Under the pieces are notes generated by a model. It made no database searches and was not told the DNA's origin. It saw only the letters and a list, made by a program, of their open reading frames with translations. This document shows positions 1 to 5,755 of a DNA stretch of 6,385 nt, piece by piece. The position numbers were made by a program, and so were the translations under genes. The DNA is taken from NCBI GenBank assembly GCA_041580235.1, contig JBFGEG010000142.1, positions 1-6,385 of the forward strand, in the 5' to 3' direction. Within the stretch, counting starts at the first letter, position 1; every line of letters starts with the position of its first letter. The stretch is from JADFOJ01 sp041580235 (GTDB lineage Bacteria > Planctomycetota > Phycisphaerae > Phycisphaerales > SM1A02).

Positions 1-798
1 CTCGCGCTCGATCTCGGTGCGCTCTTCGGCGAGTTCGTCCATGCCGATGGGACCCATGGCCCGGCCGGCGAGGAACTGGCGGATCAGCGGGTTGTCGGTG
101 GTTCGCATCTCGTCCTTGGAGGCGAACTTCACCAGACCGGCCTGGTACAGCACGGCGATGTAGTCGGAGGTGCGCATCACCGACGCGATGTTGTGGGTGA
201 TGATCAGGAAGGTTGCGCCGGTCTCTTCTTGGATCTTCTTGACCAGCTCGTCGAGGTAGCTGACGCGAACCGGATCGAGGCCGGAGTCAGGCTCGTCGAA
301 GAGGATGATCTCGGGATCCATGGCGAGGGCCCGGGCCAGACCGGCCCGCTTCTTCATGCCTCCGGAGATCTGCGCGGGGAACTTGTCGGCGTGCTCGCGC
401 AGTCCCACCAGCTCCAGCTTGATCTTGCCCTGGAAGTCGCTGATGTTGTGGTCGAGCAGCGTATGCTCTCTCAACGGCAGGGCGACGTTCTCGGCGACCG
501 TCATCGAGTTGAACAGCGCCCCCGACTGGAACAGGATCCCGAACTTCTTACGGATCCCGTTGAGGCCTTCCTCGTCCAGGGCGGACAGCTCCTGACCAAG
601 CAGCCGGATGCTCCCGGAATCCGGCTGAAGCGACCCGATCATGTGCCGCAGCAACGTCGATTTGCCGGACCCCGAACCCCCCATGATGACCATGGTCTCG
701 CCGCGGTGAATCTGCAGGTTCACTCCATTGAGAACGACCTGATGGCCGAATCGCCTGACCAGGTCCGTGACCTCGATGACCGGCTCGTTATTGTCCAC
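1..798 (-). CDS. Mla/Ttg2A-type ABC transporter ATP-binding protein (3' end beyond window)
   Basis: This is the cytoplasmic ATPase of an ABC system of the MlaF/Ttg2A type, which in Gram-negative bacteria powers phospholipid movement between inner and outer membranes with an MlaE permease and an MCE-domain protein. The visible 266 residues hold a complete nucleotide-binding domain: Walker A GGSGSGKST (about 40-48), Q-loop Gln91 in FQSGALF, signature ISGGMKKR (144-151), Walker B ILFDEP with D-loop SGLDP (164-176) and the switch His202 in ITHN. The 'SGGMKKRAGLARAMAMDPEIILFDEP' neighbourhood (split here by residues 145 to 170) is typical of the Mla branch. E. coli MlaF is about 269 aa, so only a few C-terminal residues should be missing; the visible end is charged. 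I chose the GTG start at 798 because GCGGAG (806-811) lies 7 nt upstream and the start overlaps the upstream gene's stop by 11 bp. Partner permease and MCE genes are not in view, so the substrate is inferred. Confidence 0.93.
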   Translation of the reverse strand, partial: MDNNEPVIEVTDLVRRFGHQVVLNGVNLQIHRGETMVIMGGSGSGKSTLLRHMIGSLQPDSGSIRLLGQELSALDEEGLNGIRKKFGILFQSGALFNSMTVAENVALPLREHTLLDHNISDFQGKIKLELVGLREHADKFPAQISGGMKKRAGLARALAMDPEIILFDEPDSGLDPVRVSYLDELVKKIQEETGATFLIITHNIASVMRTSDYIAVLYQAGLVKFASKDEMRTTDNPLIRQFLAGRAMGPIGMDELAEERTEIERE

Positions 799-1483
799 GT
801 GGCAGCTCCGCGGGATTCGGTTCGATGACGGCTGACGCGGGGAAGAGCAGGTCACCCAGCTCGTCGTCGCGGACGACCAGCCAGGAGAACTGTAGCACCA
901 GGGCCGGACCCCCATCGCCCATCACGATGAACTCAGCTTCGGCATCCACGGGGCCCGACTCGAACGTGAACACGTAGAGAATACGCATTCGCCGGGGGTT
1001 GGGCAGCGCATCGGGTCCGTCCTGGCGGATCTCGCGATTCTGCGTCGAGCCCAGGAAGCGTCCGTACCGGCGGCTGACGGCATTGAGAAAGGCTGCTGCC
1101 TCAAGCTCGTCGGCGGGTGTGCCGGCGACCTGGAACCCCGACAGAAAGCCCCGCACGTCTCCGGCGAGCCCGGCCTCGATCTCGGCCGCGGGCCCGTGGA
1201 GCATGGGCCGGCGAGCGTGCTCGTTCCACCAGCGGGCCGCCACCCCCCACCCCGCGACGGCCAGAAAGCTCAGCAGCAGCCCCGCCACCGCGAGACGCTT
1301 GCCCGTGCGGTGGGGGTGACGGTTCAGGTCGACCAGCGCCATCAGACCCAGCACGATCCCCAGCCCCGCAGCGATGGGGCAGACGAAGCTCACCCCGCAC
1401 AGCAGCGAGGCGAGCGCCCAGAGGCTGATCTGTCGTTTGGGTGCGGGGGGCCGGGAGCCGGGTGGTTCGCTCCCCTCAACCAC
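788..1483 (-). CDS. DUF4190-like membrane protein with C-terminal soluble domain (second paralogue)
   Basis: This is an uncharacterised 231-aa membrane protein. After a short Pro-rich N-terminus come hydrophobic helices at about residues 20-52 and 64-85, separated by a basic, glycine-containing turn (NRHPHRTGKR). This layout is typical of the DUF4190 helical hairpin. The rest (about 100-205) is soluble and matches the C-terminal domain of the gene just upstream: AG-AGD--GF---F followed by an F-N---RYG segment (about 105-141). The open frame extends upstream to 1930, but that part is arginine/serine-rich shadow coding over the upstream gene. I chose GTG at 1483 because it overlaps the upstream TGA by 8 bp (GTGGTTGA). 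The initiation signal is only a G-rich stretch, so the exact start is less certain. Its position between a paralogue and an Mla-type ATPase suggests a role at the inner membrane with that transporter, which is inference. No catalytic motif is visible. Confidence 0.8.
   Translation of the reverse strand: MVEGSEPPGSRPPAPKRQISLWALASLLCGVSFVCPIAAGLGIVLGLMALVDLNRHPHRTGKRLAVAGLLLSFLAVAGWGVAARWWNEHARRPMLHGPAAEIEAGLAGDVRGFLSGFQVAGTPADELEAAAFLNAVSRRYGRFLGSTQNREIRQDGPDALPNPRRMRILYVFTFESGPVDAEAEFIVMGDGGPALVLQFSWLVVRDDELGDLLFPASAVIEPNPAELPRGQ
806..811 (-). promoter_or_regulatory. Shine-Dalgarno GCGGAG for the ABC ATPase
   Basis: On the minus strand GCGGAG lies 7 nt before the GTG start at 798, inside the 3' end of the upstream DUF4190-like gene. 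It decides the start of the ABC ATPase and supports translational coupling across the 11-bp gene overlap. Confidence 0.6.
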
Positions 1484-2249
1484 CGCCGCCGCCCGGGTCC
1501 GGGACCGTCGTCGGCATCTCCGGCACCGGGGGCACCTCCGCGGGGACCTCATCGGGGATGTCCGCGGGCACCTGCGTGGGCGCCGGCGGCGGCGAGTCGG
1601 CGGGCGCGTCGCCGGCGAGCATCGGATAGACGATCGGTCCGTCCGGGTCGTTGATCGTGATCGAGTGGAGCTTGTTGATGAAGCCGCCCTTCTGCGGATC
1701 GGAGAAGGCGATCTCGGTGGTGCAGGACACCTCCCCGGTCTCGAAGACGAGGACGTAGTCGAACGGCACGATCGGCTGGCCGAAGGGTGTCTGCTGGCTC
1801 TGGCCCCGCATCTCGACGGACTGAAGCTCGCCGTAGCGGCCGCGCAGCTGATTGATGAACGCCAGGACCTCGGCGTCGGTGGCGGTGGCGCCCGGCCCGT
1901 GGAACTGCGTCTTGAATCCCGCGGTGTCACCGGCGAAGCCGGCGGTGAGAGCGTTGTTCGGCCCCGCCGTCACCAGCTCCATCGAGTCCTTGATGTAGCC
2001 GTAGGCCGGCGGGTAGATGACCGCCTGCCCGATCGTGAAGAGCACGCCGAGGACGATCCCCGTGAGGGCGATGCCCTTGCCTTTGCGGGCGGGGTTGTTG
2101 CCGATGGAGACCATCGCCGCGATGCCCAGCAGAACCCCGGGAATCGTGGTGATGGGAAGGCAGCAGATGAGGCTGCACACGAGCGAGGCAATGGCCAGAC
2201 CGCTGGTCTTCTGCTCGGTCTCGCCGAACGGGGCGTCGAAGGTCGTCAT
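1476..2249 (-). CDS. DUF4190-like membrane protein with soluble domain and Pro-rich tail (first paralogue)
   Basis: This is a 257-aa uncharacterised membrane protein and the first gene of the left operon. Residues 17-50 and 59-80 form hydrophobic segments split by the basic turn NNPARKGKG, as in DUF4190-like domains. A soluble domain follows (about 95-205; AGFAGDTAGF, then FINQLRGRYG, then a beta-rich stretch with FDYVLVFETGE). It closes with a Pro/Glu/Val-rich tail (about 216-252) and five glycines. The soluble domain is clearly paralogous to the next gene. I chose ATG at 2249 because GGAG (2259-2262) lies 9 nt upstream. An in-frame TTG at 2315 would add 22 residues, but it has no comparable ribosome-binding site and would begin only 21 bp from the divergent murD start. 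Function is unknown. Coupling to an Mla-type ATPase gene points to the cell envelope, but a generic envelope protein is equally possible. Confidence 0.85.
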   Translation of the reverse strand: MTTFDAPFGETEQKTSGLAIASLVCSLICCLPITTIPGVLLGIAAMVSIGNNPARKGKGIALTGIVLGVLFTIGQAVIYPPAYGYIKDSMELVTAGPNNALTAGFAGDTAGFKTQFHGPGATATDAEVLAFINQLRGRYGELQSVEMRGQSQQTPFGQPIVPFDYVLVFETGEVSCTTEIAFSDPQKGGFINKLHSITINDPDGPIVYPMLAGDAPADSPPPAPTQVPADIPDEVPAEVPPVPEMPTTVPDPGGGGG

Positions 2250-2258
2250 GGGTGGGGG

Positions 2259-2262
2259 CTCC
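2259..2262 (-). promoter_or_regulatory. Shine-Dalgarno GGAG for the first DUF4190-like gene
   Basis: GGAG on the minus strand lies 9 nt before the ATG at 2249 and decides that start over the in-frame upstream TTG at 2315. Confidence 0.6.
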
Positions 2263-2276
2263 GCAGGGGCGGGCCC

Positions 2277-2282
2277 ATCGTA
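2277..2282 (-). promoter_or_regulatory. Possible -10 element (TACGAT) of the left operon
   Basis: TACGAT on the minus strand fits TANNNT and would start transcription about 20 nt before the ATG at 2249, leaving room for the GGAG ribosome-binding site. No convincing -35 hexamer sits at normal spacing: a TTGACT (2310-2315) is 27 nt away, too far. This is a weak call. Confidence 0.25.
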
Positions 2283-2323
2283 CGGGCTTCCTGCATGAAC
2301 CGCCACCGCAGTCAAGATCGGTG

Positions 2324-2329
2324 TAGACT
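2324..2329 (+). promoter_or_regulatory. -10-like TAGACT directly before murD, predicted leaderless start
   Basis: TAGACT matches TATAAT at 4 of 6 positions and ends exactly 6 nt before the murD ATG, so a normal transcription start would fall on or next to the A of ATG. No Shine-Dalgarno is visible. No good -35 hexamer is seen at 16-18 nt. Confidence 0.45.
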
Positions 2330-2335
2330 CGCCGG

Positions 2336-3619
2336 ATGCAGGTCGGCGGATCGCGCGTGACGGTCATGGGACTCGGCCGTTTCGGGGGCGGCGTCGGCGT
2401 GACACGGTGGCTCATTGACGCAGGCGCGCGTGTGGTTGTCACGGATCTCGATCCCGCGTCGCGACTTAGCGCATCGATGACCGCACTGGAGGAGGAGGTC
2501 ACCGCCGGTCGCGTGGTGCTGCGGCTGGGCGGGCACGACGAGGCTGATTTTCGCGAGTGCGACCTGGTGGTGGTCAACCCGGCCGTGCCGCAGCCGTGGT
2601 CCAACCCGTTCCTGCGAGCCGCCGCCGCCGCCGGCGTTCCCCTGACCACCGAGATGCGTCTGCTCGTGGAGCGGCTCGATCGCCGACAGGTGATCGGCGT
2701 CACGGGAACGGCGGGCAAGTCCACGACCGCCGCCATGATCCACCGCATCCTCGTGCGGTGCGGCCGCACGGCGCACCTGGGCGGCAACATCGGCGGTTCG
2801 CTTCTCACCCAGCTCGATCGGATCGGTCCCGAGGATCAGGTCGTGCTGGAGCTGTCCAGCGCCATGTTGTACTGGCTGGACGAGGCAGTGGGCTTCACCG
2901 GGCACGCCGGCTGGTCGCCCCACACGGCGGTGCTCACAAACCTCTACGAGAACCACCTCGACTGGCACGAGACGTTCGCGCACTACGAGCAGTGCAAACG
3001 CGTGATCTTCCGGCACCAGCAGCCCGGCGACCACGCCCTCATCGGCCCCGCCCTGGAAGTCGTGCCGGCGATCCCGCTGGCCGTTCCGGGGGCCCACAAC
3101 CGGGCCAACGCGCTGCTGGCGGCGGCGGCCGCCGCCCGCGCCGCCGGGCTCGACCCGGCCGAGGCCCTCGACGCCGTGGCGGACTTTCCGGGGCTGTCGC
3201 ACCGCCTGCAGCTCGTCGCCGACCGCGACGGCCTGCGGTTCTACAACGACTCCAAGGCCACCACGCCCCAGGCGACGTGTCTGGCCGTGGACGCGTTCGA
3301 CGACGTGTCGCACGTGCACCTTCTTGCGGGGGGCTACGACAAGAAGATCGACCTGTCGCCGATCGCGGAGCTCGCCCCCAAGCTGGGCGGGCTCTACACG
3401 GTCGGAGCCACCGGCCGCATTCTCGCCGAGACGGCCGAGGGCCACGCCGAGTACTGCGAAACGCTCGAGGCCGCCGCCGAGCACGCCCTGCGACGCATGA
3501 GCGAGGGTGACGTGCTGCTGCTCAGCCCCGGCTGCGCAAGCTGGGACCAGTTCGACAACTACGAGCAGCGCGGTGACGCCTTCTGCGCGTGGGTGCGCTC
3601 GCACGCGCGAGACGACTGA
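2336..3619 (+). CDS. murD: UDP-N-acetylmuramoyl-L-alanine--glutamate ligase (MurD)
   Basis: MurD is the cytoplasmic ATP-dependent ligase adding D-glutamate to UDP-MurNAc-L-Ala in peptidoglycan synthesis. The 427 residues show the three Mur domains: a Rossmann-like N-domain with GLGRFG (12-17) and the NPAVP motif (81-85); a central ATPase domain with P-loop GTAGKST (124-130), GGNIGG (149-154), ELSS (172-175), ENHLDWH (205-211) and Lys221 aligned with the carbamylated lysine; and a C-domain with AHNRAN (253-258), SHRLQ (288-292), NDSKAT (304-309), LAGGYDKK (330-337) and LSPGCASWDQF (396-406). Departures from usual MurD are GTAGK for GTNGK, SSAML for SSFQL and ENHLDW for EDHLDR. The gene is isolated from any dcw cluster and divergent from the left operon. 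The ATG at 2336 fits the N-terminal domain; there is no clear Shine-Dalgarno, and a -10-like TAGACT ends 6 nt before it. A glutamate-isomer variant such as MurD2 cannot be excluded. Confidence 0.94.
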   Translation: MQVGGSRVTVMGLGRFGGGVGVTRWLIDAGARVVVTDLDPASRLSASMTALEEEVTAGRVVLRLGGHDEADFRECDLVVVNPAVPQPWSNPFLRAAAAAGVPLTTEMRLLVERLDRRQVIGVTGTAGKSTTAAMIHRILVRCGRTAHLGGNIGGSLLTQLDRIGPEDQVVLELSSAMLYWLDEAVGFTGHAGWSPHTAVLTNLYENHLDWHETFAHYEQCKRVIFRHQQPGDHALIGPALEVVPAIPLAVPGAHNRANALLAAAAAARAAGLDPAEALDAVADFPGLSHRLQLVADRDGLRFYNDSKATTPQATCLAVDAFDDVSHVHLLAGGYDKKIDLSPIAELAPKLGGLYTVGATGRILAETAEGHAEYCETLEAAAEHALRRMSEGDVLLLSPGCASWDQFDNYEQRGDAFCAWVRSHARDD

Positions 3620-3637
3620 ACACGAGGCTGCTCGCCG

Positions 3638-4060
3638 CTATTCGTAGCCGAGGTCGGCGAGGTCGTCCTCGTCGAGACCGAAGTGGTGGCCGATCTCGTG
3701 CAGGAGGGTGATGCGGATCTCCCGAATGATGTCCTCGTCGCCGCCGCGCCACTTTCCGTCGTCGTCGAGCACCCGATCCCAGCCGCCGGCGTGGTCGAGA
3801 ATGCCCTCGCGGAACAGGTGAATGGTTTCCGGCAGCTCACCCGCGTGCTCCACCGAACGCTCGGTCAGGGGTGTCCCGCTGTGCAGGCCGCAGAGCACGT
3901 CATCGTCGTCGTCGATCCCGAGCTCGGCGAGCATCTGCGGTGACGGGTGGTCCTCGACGATGAGCGGAGTCTCGGCGAGAAGGTCGAGCAGCCTCGGCGG
4001 GAGCATCTCCAGCACGCTCTCCAGCAGGTCGTCGAACGCCTCCCGCTCGGCCCGGTTCAT
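3638..4060 (-). CDS. Small zincin-type metallopeptidase family protein
   Basis: This 140-aa protein fits the short bacterial zincin-like metallopeptidase family (Zincin_1 type), whose substrates are generally unknown. The C-terminus holds HEIGHHFGLDEDDL (121-134). His121 and His125 are predicted zinc ligands, Glu122 the catalytic base, and the acidic residues after Gly128 (Asp130/Glu131) are candidates for the third ligand. The N-terminal half has a helical start (MNRAEREAFDDLLESVLEML) and an acidic stretch with five aspartates (50-54), then a segment with the family-like 'ETIHLFREGIL' pattern (78-88). No signal peptide is seen, so it is predicted cytoplasmic. I chose ATG at 4060 because it overlaps the pyrD stop as ATGA and matches the usual MNRAERE-like N-terminus; an in-frame extension to 4120 would lie inside pyrD. 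It is probably co-transcribed with pyrD and converges with murD across an 18-bp gap. A functional link to pyrimidine synthesis is not evident. Confidence 0.88.
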   Translation of the reverse strand: MNRAEREAFDDLLESVLEMLPPRLLDLLAETPLIVEDHPSPQMLAELGIDDDDDVLCGLHSGTPLTERSVEHAGELPETIHLFREGILDHAGGWDRVLDDDGKWRGGDEDIIREIRITLLHEIGHHFGLDEDDLADLGYE

Positions 4061-4992
4061 GCGGTCTTGACCTGACCCACCAGCTCGGTGATCGATCGGC
4101 AGCCCTGACGCTCGACCCACTTGCCGAGCCCCTTGACGACCGCCCTGGGCAGCCGGGGATCCACGAACAAGGCCGTGCCCATACCGACCGCGGTCGCCCC
4201 CGCCAGGATCAGCTCGGCCGCGTCCTGCCAGCTCATCACGCCGCCCAGCCCGACCAGCGGGATGCCCGCGGGCCCGGCAACGGCCCGGTGCACCTCGTGG
4301 ACCATGCGCACGGCGACGGGGTGAATCGCGGGCCCGCTCAACCCGCCGGCCCCGGTCGTCCCCCCGGCGAGTCGCGACACGCGGGTCTCGACGTCGATGG
4401 CCATGGCCGCGATGGTGTTGATCAGGGTCAGACCGTCAGCGCCCGCTTCAACGGCGGCCGCGGCCAGGGCTGTGATGTCCCCGACGTTGGGCGAGAGCTT
4501 GACGAGCATTCTCGTGCGTTTCAGCACGCGACGCAGCTCGCCGACGAGCTTGCCGAGCCGCGCGGGATCCTCGCCGAAGACCAGCCCGTCGTCGGTGTTG
4601 GGGCACGAGACGTTGAGCTCGACGGCGGGCAGGCGGTCCTCGGTGTCGAACGCCTCGGCCACGGCCCGGTAGTCGTCGAGGCTGTTGCCGGCGATCGAGC
4701 CGATCAGGATCGTGTCCACGGCGTCGGCGCGGGGGAGCTTCTCGGCGATGAAGCGATCGACGCCGATGTTGGCGAGCCCGATGGCGTTGATCATGCCCAG
4801 GGGAACGTCGATCAGCCGCCACGGCGGGTGGCCCTCGCGGGGCTCGCGGGTGATGGACTTCGTGACGATCGCGCCAAGCTCAGCCGGATCCAGGACGTCG
4901 GCCAGCTCATCCACGTAACCGCAGGTGCCCGCGGCGGCCACGATCGGGTTGCGCAGCTGGAGGCCGGCCAGGGTTACGGAGAGGTCGCTCAT
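4057..4992 (-). CDS. pyrD: Dihydroorotate dehydrogenase, class 1B catalytic subunit
   Basis: This flavoenzyme oxidises dihydroorotate to orotate in de novo pyrimidine synthesis. The 311-aa protein is a single TIM barrel of normal length. Visible marks are RNPIVAAAGTCGY (14-26), Lys45 in VTKSIT, MINAIGLAN (67-75), ELNVSCPN (125-132) with Cys130 as active-site base, VKLSPNV (164-170), INTIAAMAIDVETR (191-204), GGLSGPAIHP (216-225), and the FMN phosphate site GGVMS plus GMGTALF (250-254, 270-276). Cysteine as base and the GGLSGPAIHP segment place it in class 1B, which normally works with the FAD/[2Fe-2S] subunit PyrK to pass electrons to NAD+; pyrK is not in the window. I chose ATG at 4992 because the barrel starts directly after it; an in-frame ATG at 5016 would add eight residues and consume the palindromic promoter. 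The gene is divergent from tpr-yggX and its stop overlaps the metallopeptidase start (ATGA). Confidence 0.95.
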   Translation of the reverse strand: MSDLSVTLAGLQLRNPIVAAAGTCGYVDELADVLDPAELGAIVTKSITREPREGHPPWRLIDVPLGMINAIGLANIGVDRFIAEKLPRADAVDTILIGSIAGNSLDDYRAVAEAFDTEDRLPAVELNVSCPNTDDGLVFGEDPARLGKLVGELRRVLKRTRMLVKLSPNVGDITALAAAAVEAGADGLTLINTIAAMAIDVETRVSRLAGGTTGAGGLSGPAIHPVAVRMVHEVHRAVAGPAGIPLVGLGGVMSWQDAAELILAGATAVGMGTALFVDPRLPRAVVKGLGKWVERQGCRSITELVGQVKTA

Positions 4993-5002
4993 TCGGCGGA
5001 CC

Positions 5003-5034
5003 CATGATAGGGCCATGCTGCCGGGGGTATCATG
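5003..5034. promoter_or_regulatory. Palindromic divergent promoter region of pyrD and tpr-yggX
   Basis: The 47-bp gap between the two divergent starts contains a 7-bp inverted repeat, CATGATA (5003-5009) and TATCATG (5028-5034). Read rightward, TATCAT (5028-5033, 5 of 6 matches to TATAAT) is a -10 and ATGATA (5004-5009, 4 of 6 to TTGACA) sits 18 bp upstream as a -35. Read leftward, the same pair swaps roles by symmetry. The rightward -10 ends 6 nt before the tpr-yggX ATG, and the leftward one 11 nt before the pyrD ATG. The repeat could also be an operator for a dimeric regulator. Confidence 0.5.
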
Positions 5035-5039
5035 TGGCC

Positions 5040-5678
5040 ATGACTGACCTCAACGAGCGCATCGCGCAGTTCGAGCACATGGCCCGGGAGGACCCGGACA
5101 ACGACATGGCGCACTTCAGCCTGGGAAGCGCCTATTTTCAGGCGGGCCGCCACGCCGAGGCGGCCAAGAGCCTGCGGCGGTGTCTCGAGCTCAACAACGA
5201 GATGAGCAAGGCCTACCAGCTTGCCGGCGAGGCGCTGATCGAATGCGGCGACGAGGCGGCGGCGGCCGGTCTGCTTACGGCCGGGTACGAGGTCGCCGCC
5301 CGCAAGGGCGACGTCATGCCGAAGAACGCCATGGGCGAGCTGCTCGCGCGGATCGGTCGCGAGCCGCCGCAGCTCGGCGCCGACGTCGAGGCCGAGGCCA
5401 GCCAGCTCAAGGAAAGCGGCGCGTTTGTCTGCCAGCGCACCGGCCGCAAGGGAACGCAGCTGCCCGATCCACCCATGCGCGGGGCGCTGGGTCAGTGGAT
5501 CTATGAGAACATCTCGGCCGAGACGTGGCACGAATGGGTCGGCCAGGGCACCAAGGTCATCAACGAGCTGCGTCTGGACTTCTCCCGGGAAGAGGACCAG
5601 CACGTGTACGACACGCACATGTGCGAGTACCTGGGCATCGACGACGCGCTGTACGAGCAGCTGACGGCGAAGGCGTAG
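5040..5678 (+). CDS. TPR domain fused to YggX-like Fe(II)/Fe-S protection domain
   Basis: This is a 212-aa cytoplasmic protein with two parts. Residues about 1-105 are helical and TPR-like: NDMAHFSLGSAYFQAGRHAEA (split around residues 21-41) matches a TPR helix pair, followed by AYQLAGEALIECGDEAAA (58-75) as a second. Residues 128-200 match the whole YggX family core (E. coli YggX is about 90 aa): a cysteine near the domain start (FVCQRTGRKG, Cys131), a Pro-Met/Gly-Leu-Gly segment (RGALGQWIYENIS, 147-159), W--W (163-166), and TKVINELRL (171-179) corresponding to YggX T-LINE--L. YggX proteins are linked to iron trafficking and protection of Fe-S enzymes from oxidants, and their N-terminal cysteine matters for this. 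I chose ATG at 5040 because it starts the helical domain and lies 6 nt after a -10-like TATCAT; an in-frame ATG at 5004 would fall inside the promoter palindrome. A linker (106-127) joins the parts. Partners are unknown. Confidence 0.87.
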   Translation: MTDLNERIAQFEHMAREDPDNDMAHFSLGSAYFQAGRHAEAAKSLRRCLELNNEMSKAYQLAGEALIECGDEAAAAGLLTAGYEVAARKGDVMPKNAMGELLARIGREPPQLGADVEAEASQLKESGAFVCQRTGRKGTQLPDPPMRGALGQWIYENISAETWHEWVGQGTKVINELRLDFSREEDQHVYDTHMCEYLGIDDALYEQLTAKA

Positions 5679-5690
5679 CCCGGATTAGCC

Positions 5691-5719
5691 AAAACGTCAT
5701 CGTAAAGCACCGTTTTACG
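5691..5719. repeat. AT-rich overlapping inverted repeats after tpr-yggX
   Basis: Two alternative 6-bp stems overlap in an AT-rich island 13 nt after the tpr-yggX stop: AAAACG (5691-5696) with CGTTTT (5711-5716), and CGTAAA (5701-5706) with TTTACG (5714-5719). They cannot form together. There is no T-run after them, so termination is only a possibility. The rest of 5679-5755 shows nothing coding. Confidence 0.35.
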
Positions 5720-5755
5720 CGCGGACGGCCGCGGCGGCGCACATAGTTACCGCGT

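Noticed and set aside
193..828. Long plus-strand open frame opposite the ABC ATPase
   Set aside because: It is antisense to a complete ABC ATPase with all motifs intact. Its composition is that of a shadow frame in GC-rich DNA.
1484..1930. N-terminal extension of the second DUF4190-like gene
   Set aside because: The extension is Arg/Ser/Pro-rich shadow sequence over the coding region of the upstream gene. The true start is the overlapping GTG at 1483.
2312..3604. Minus-strand 430-codon open frame opposite murD
   Set aside because: MurD motifs are complete on the plus strand. The antisense frame has no recognisable domain and is typical of high-GC shadows.
3623..3634. CGAG/CTCG mini-hairpin between the convergent murD and metallopeptidase genes
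   Set aside because: It is only 4 bp, with no T-run on either strand, so it does not support a terminator call.
4288..5007. Plus-strand 239-codon open frame opposite pyrD
   Set aside because: It is antisense to a full class 1B dihydroorotate dehydrogenase; no domain is recognisable.
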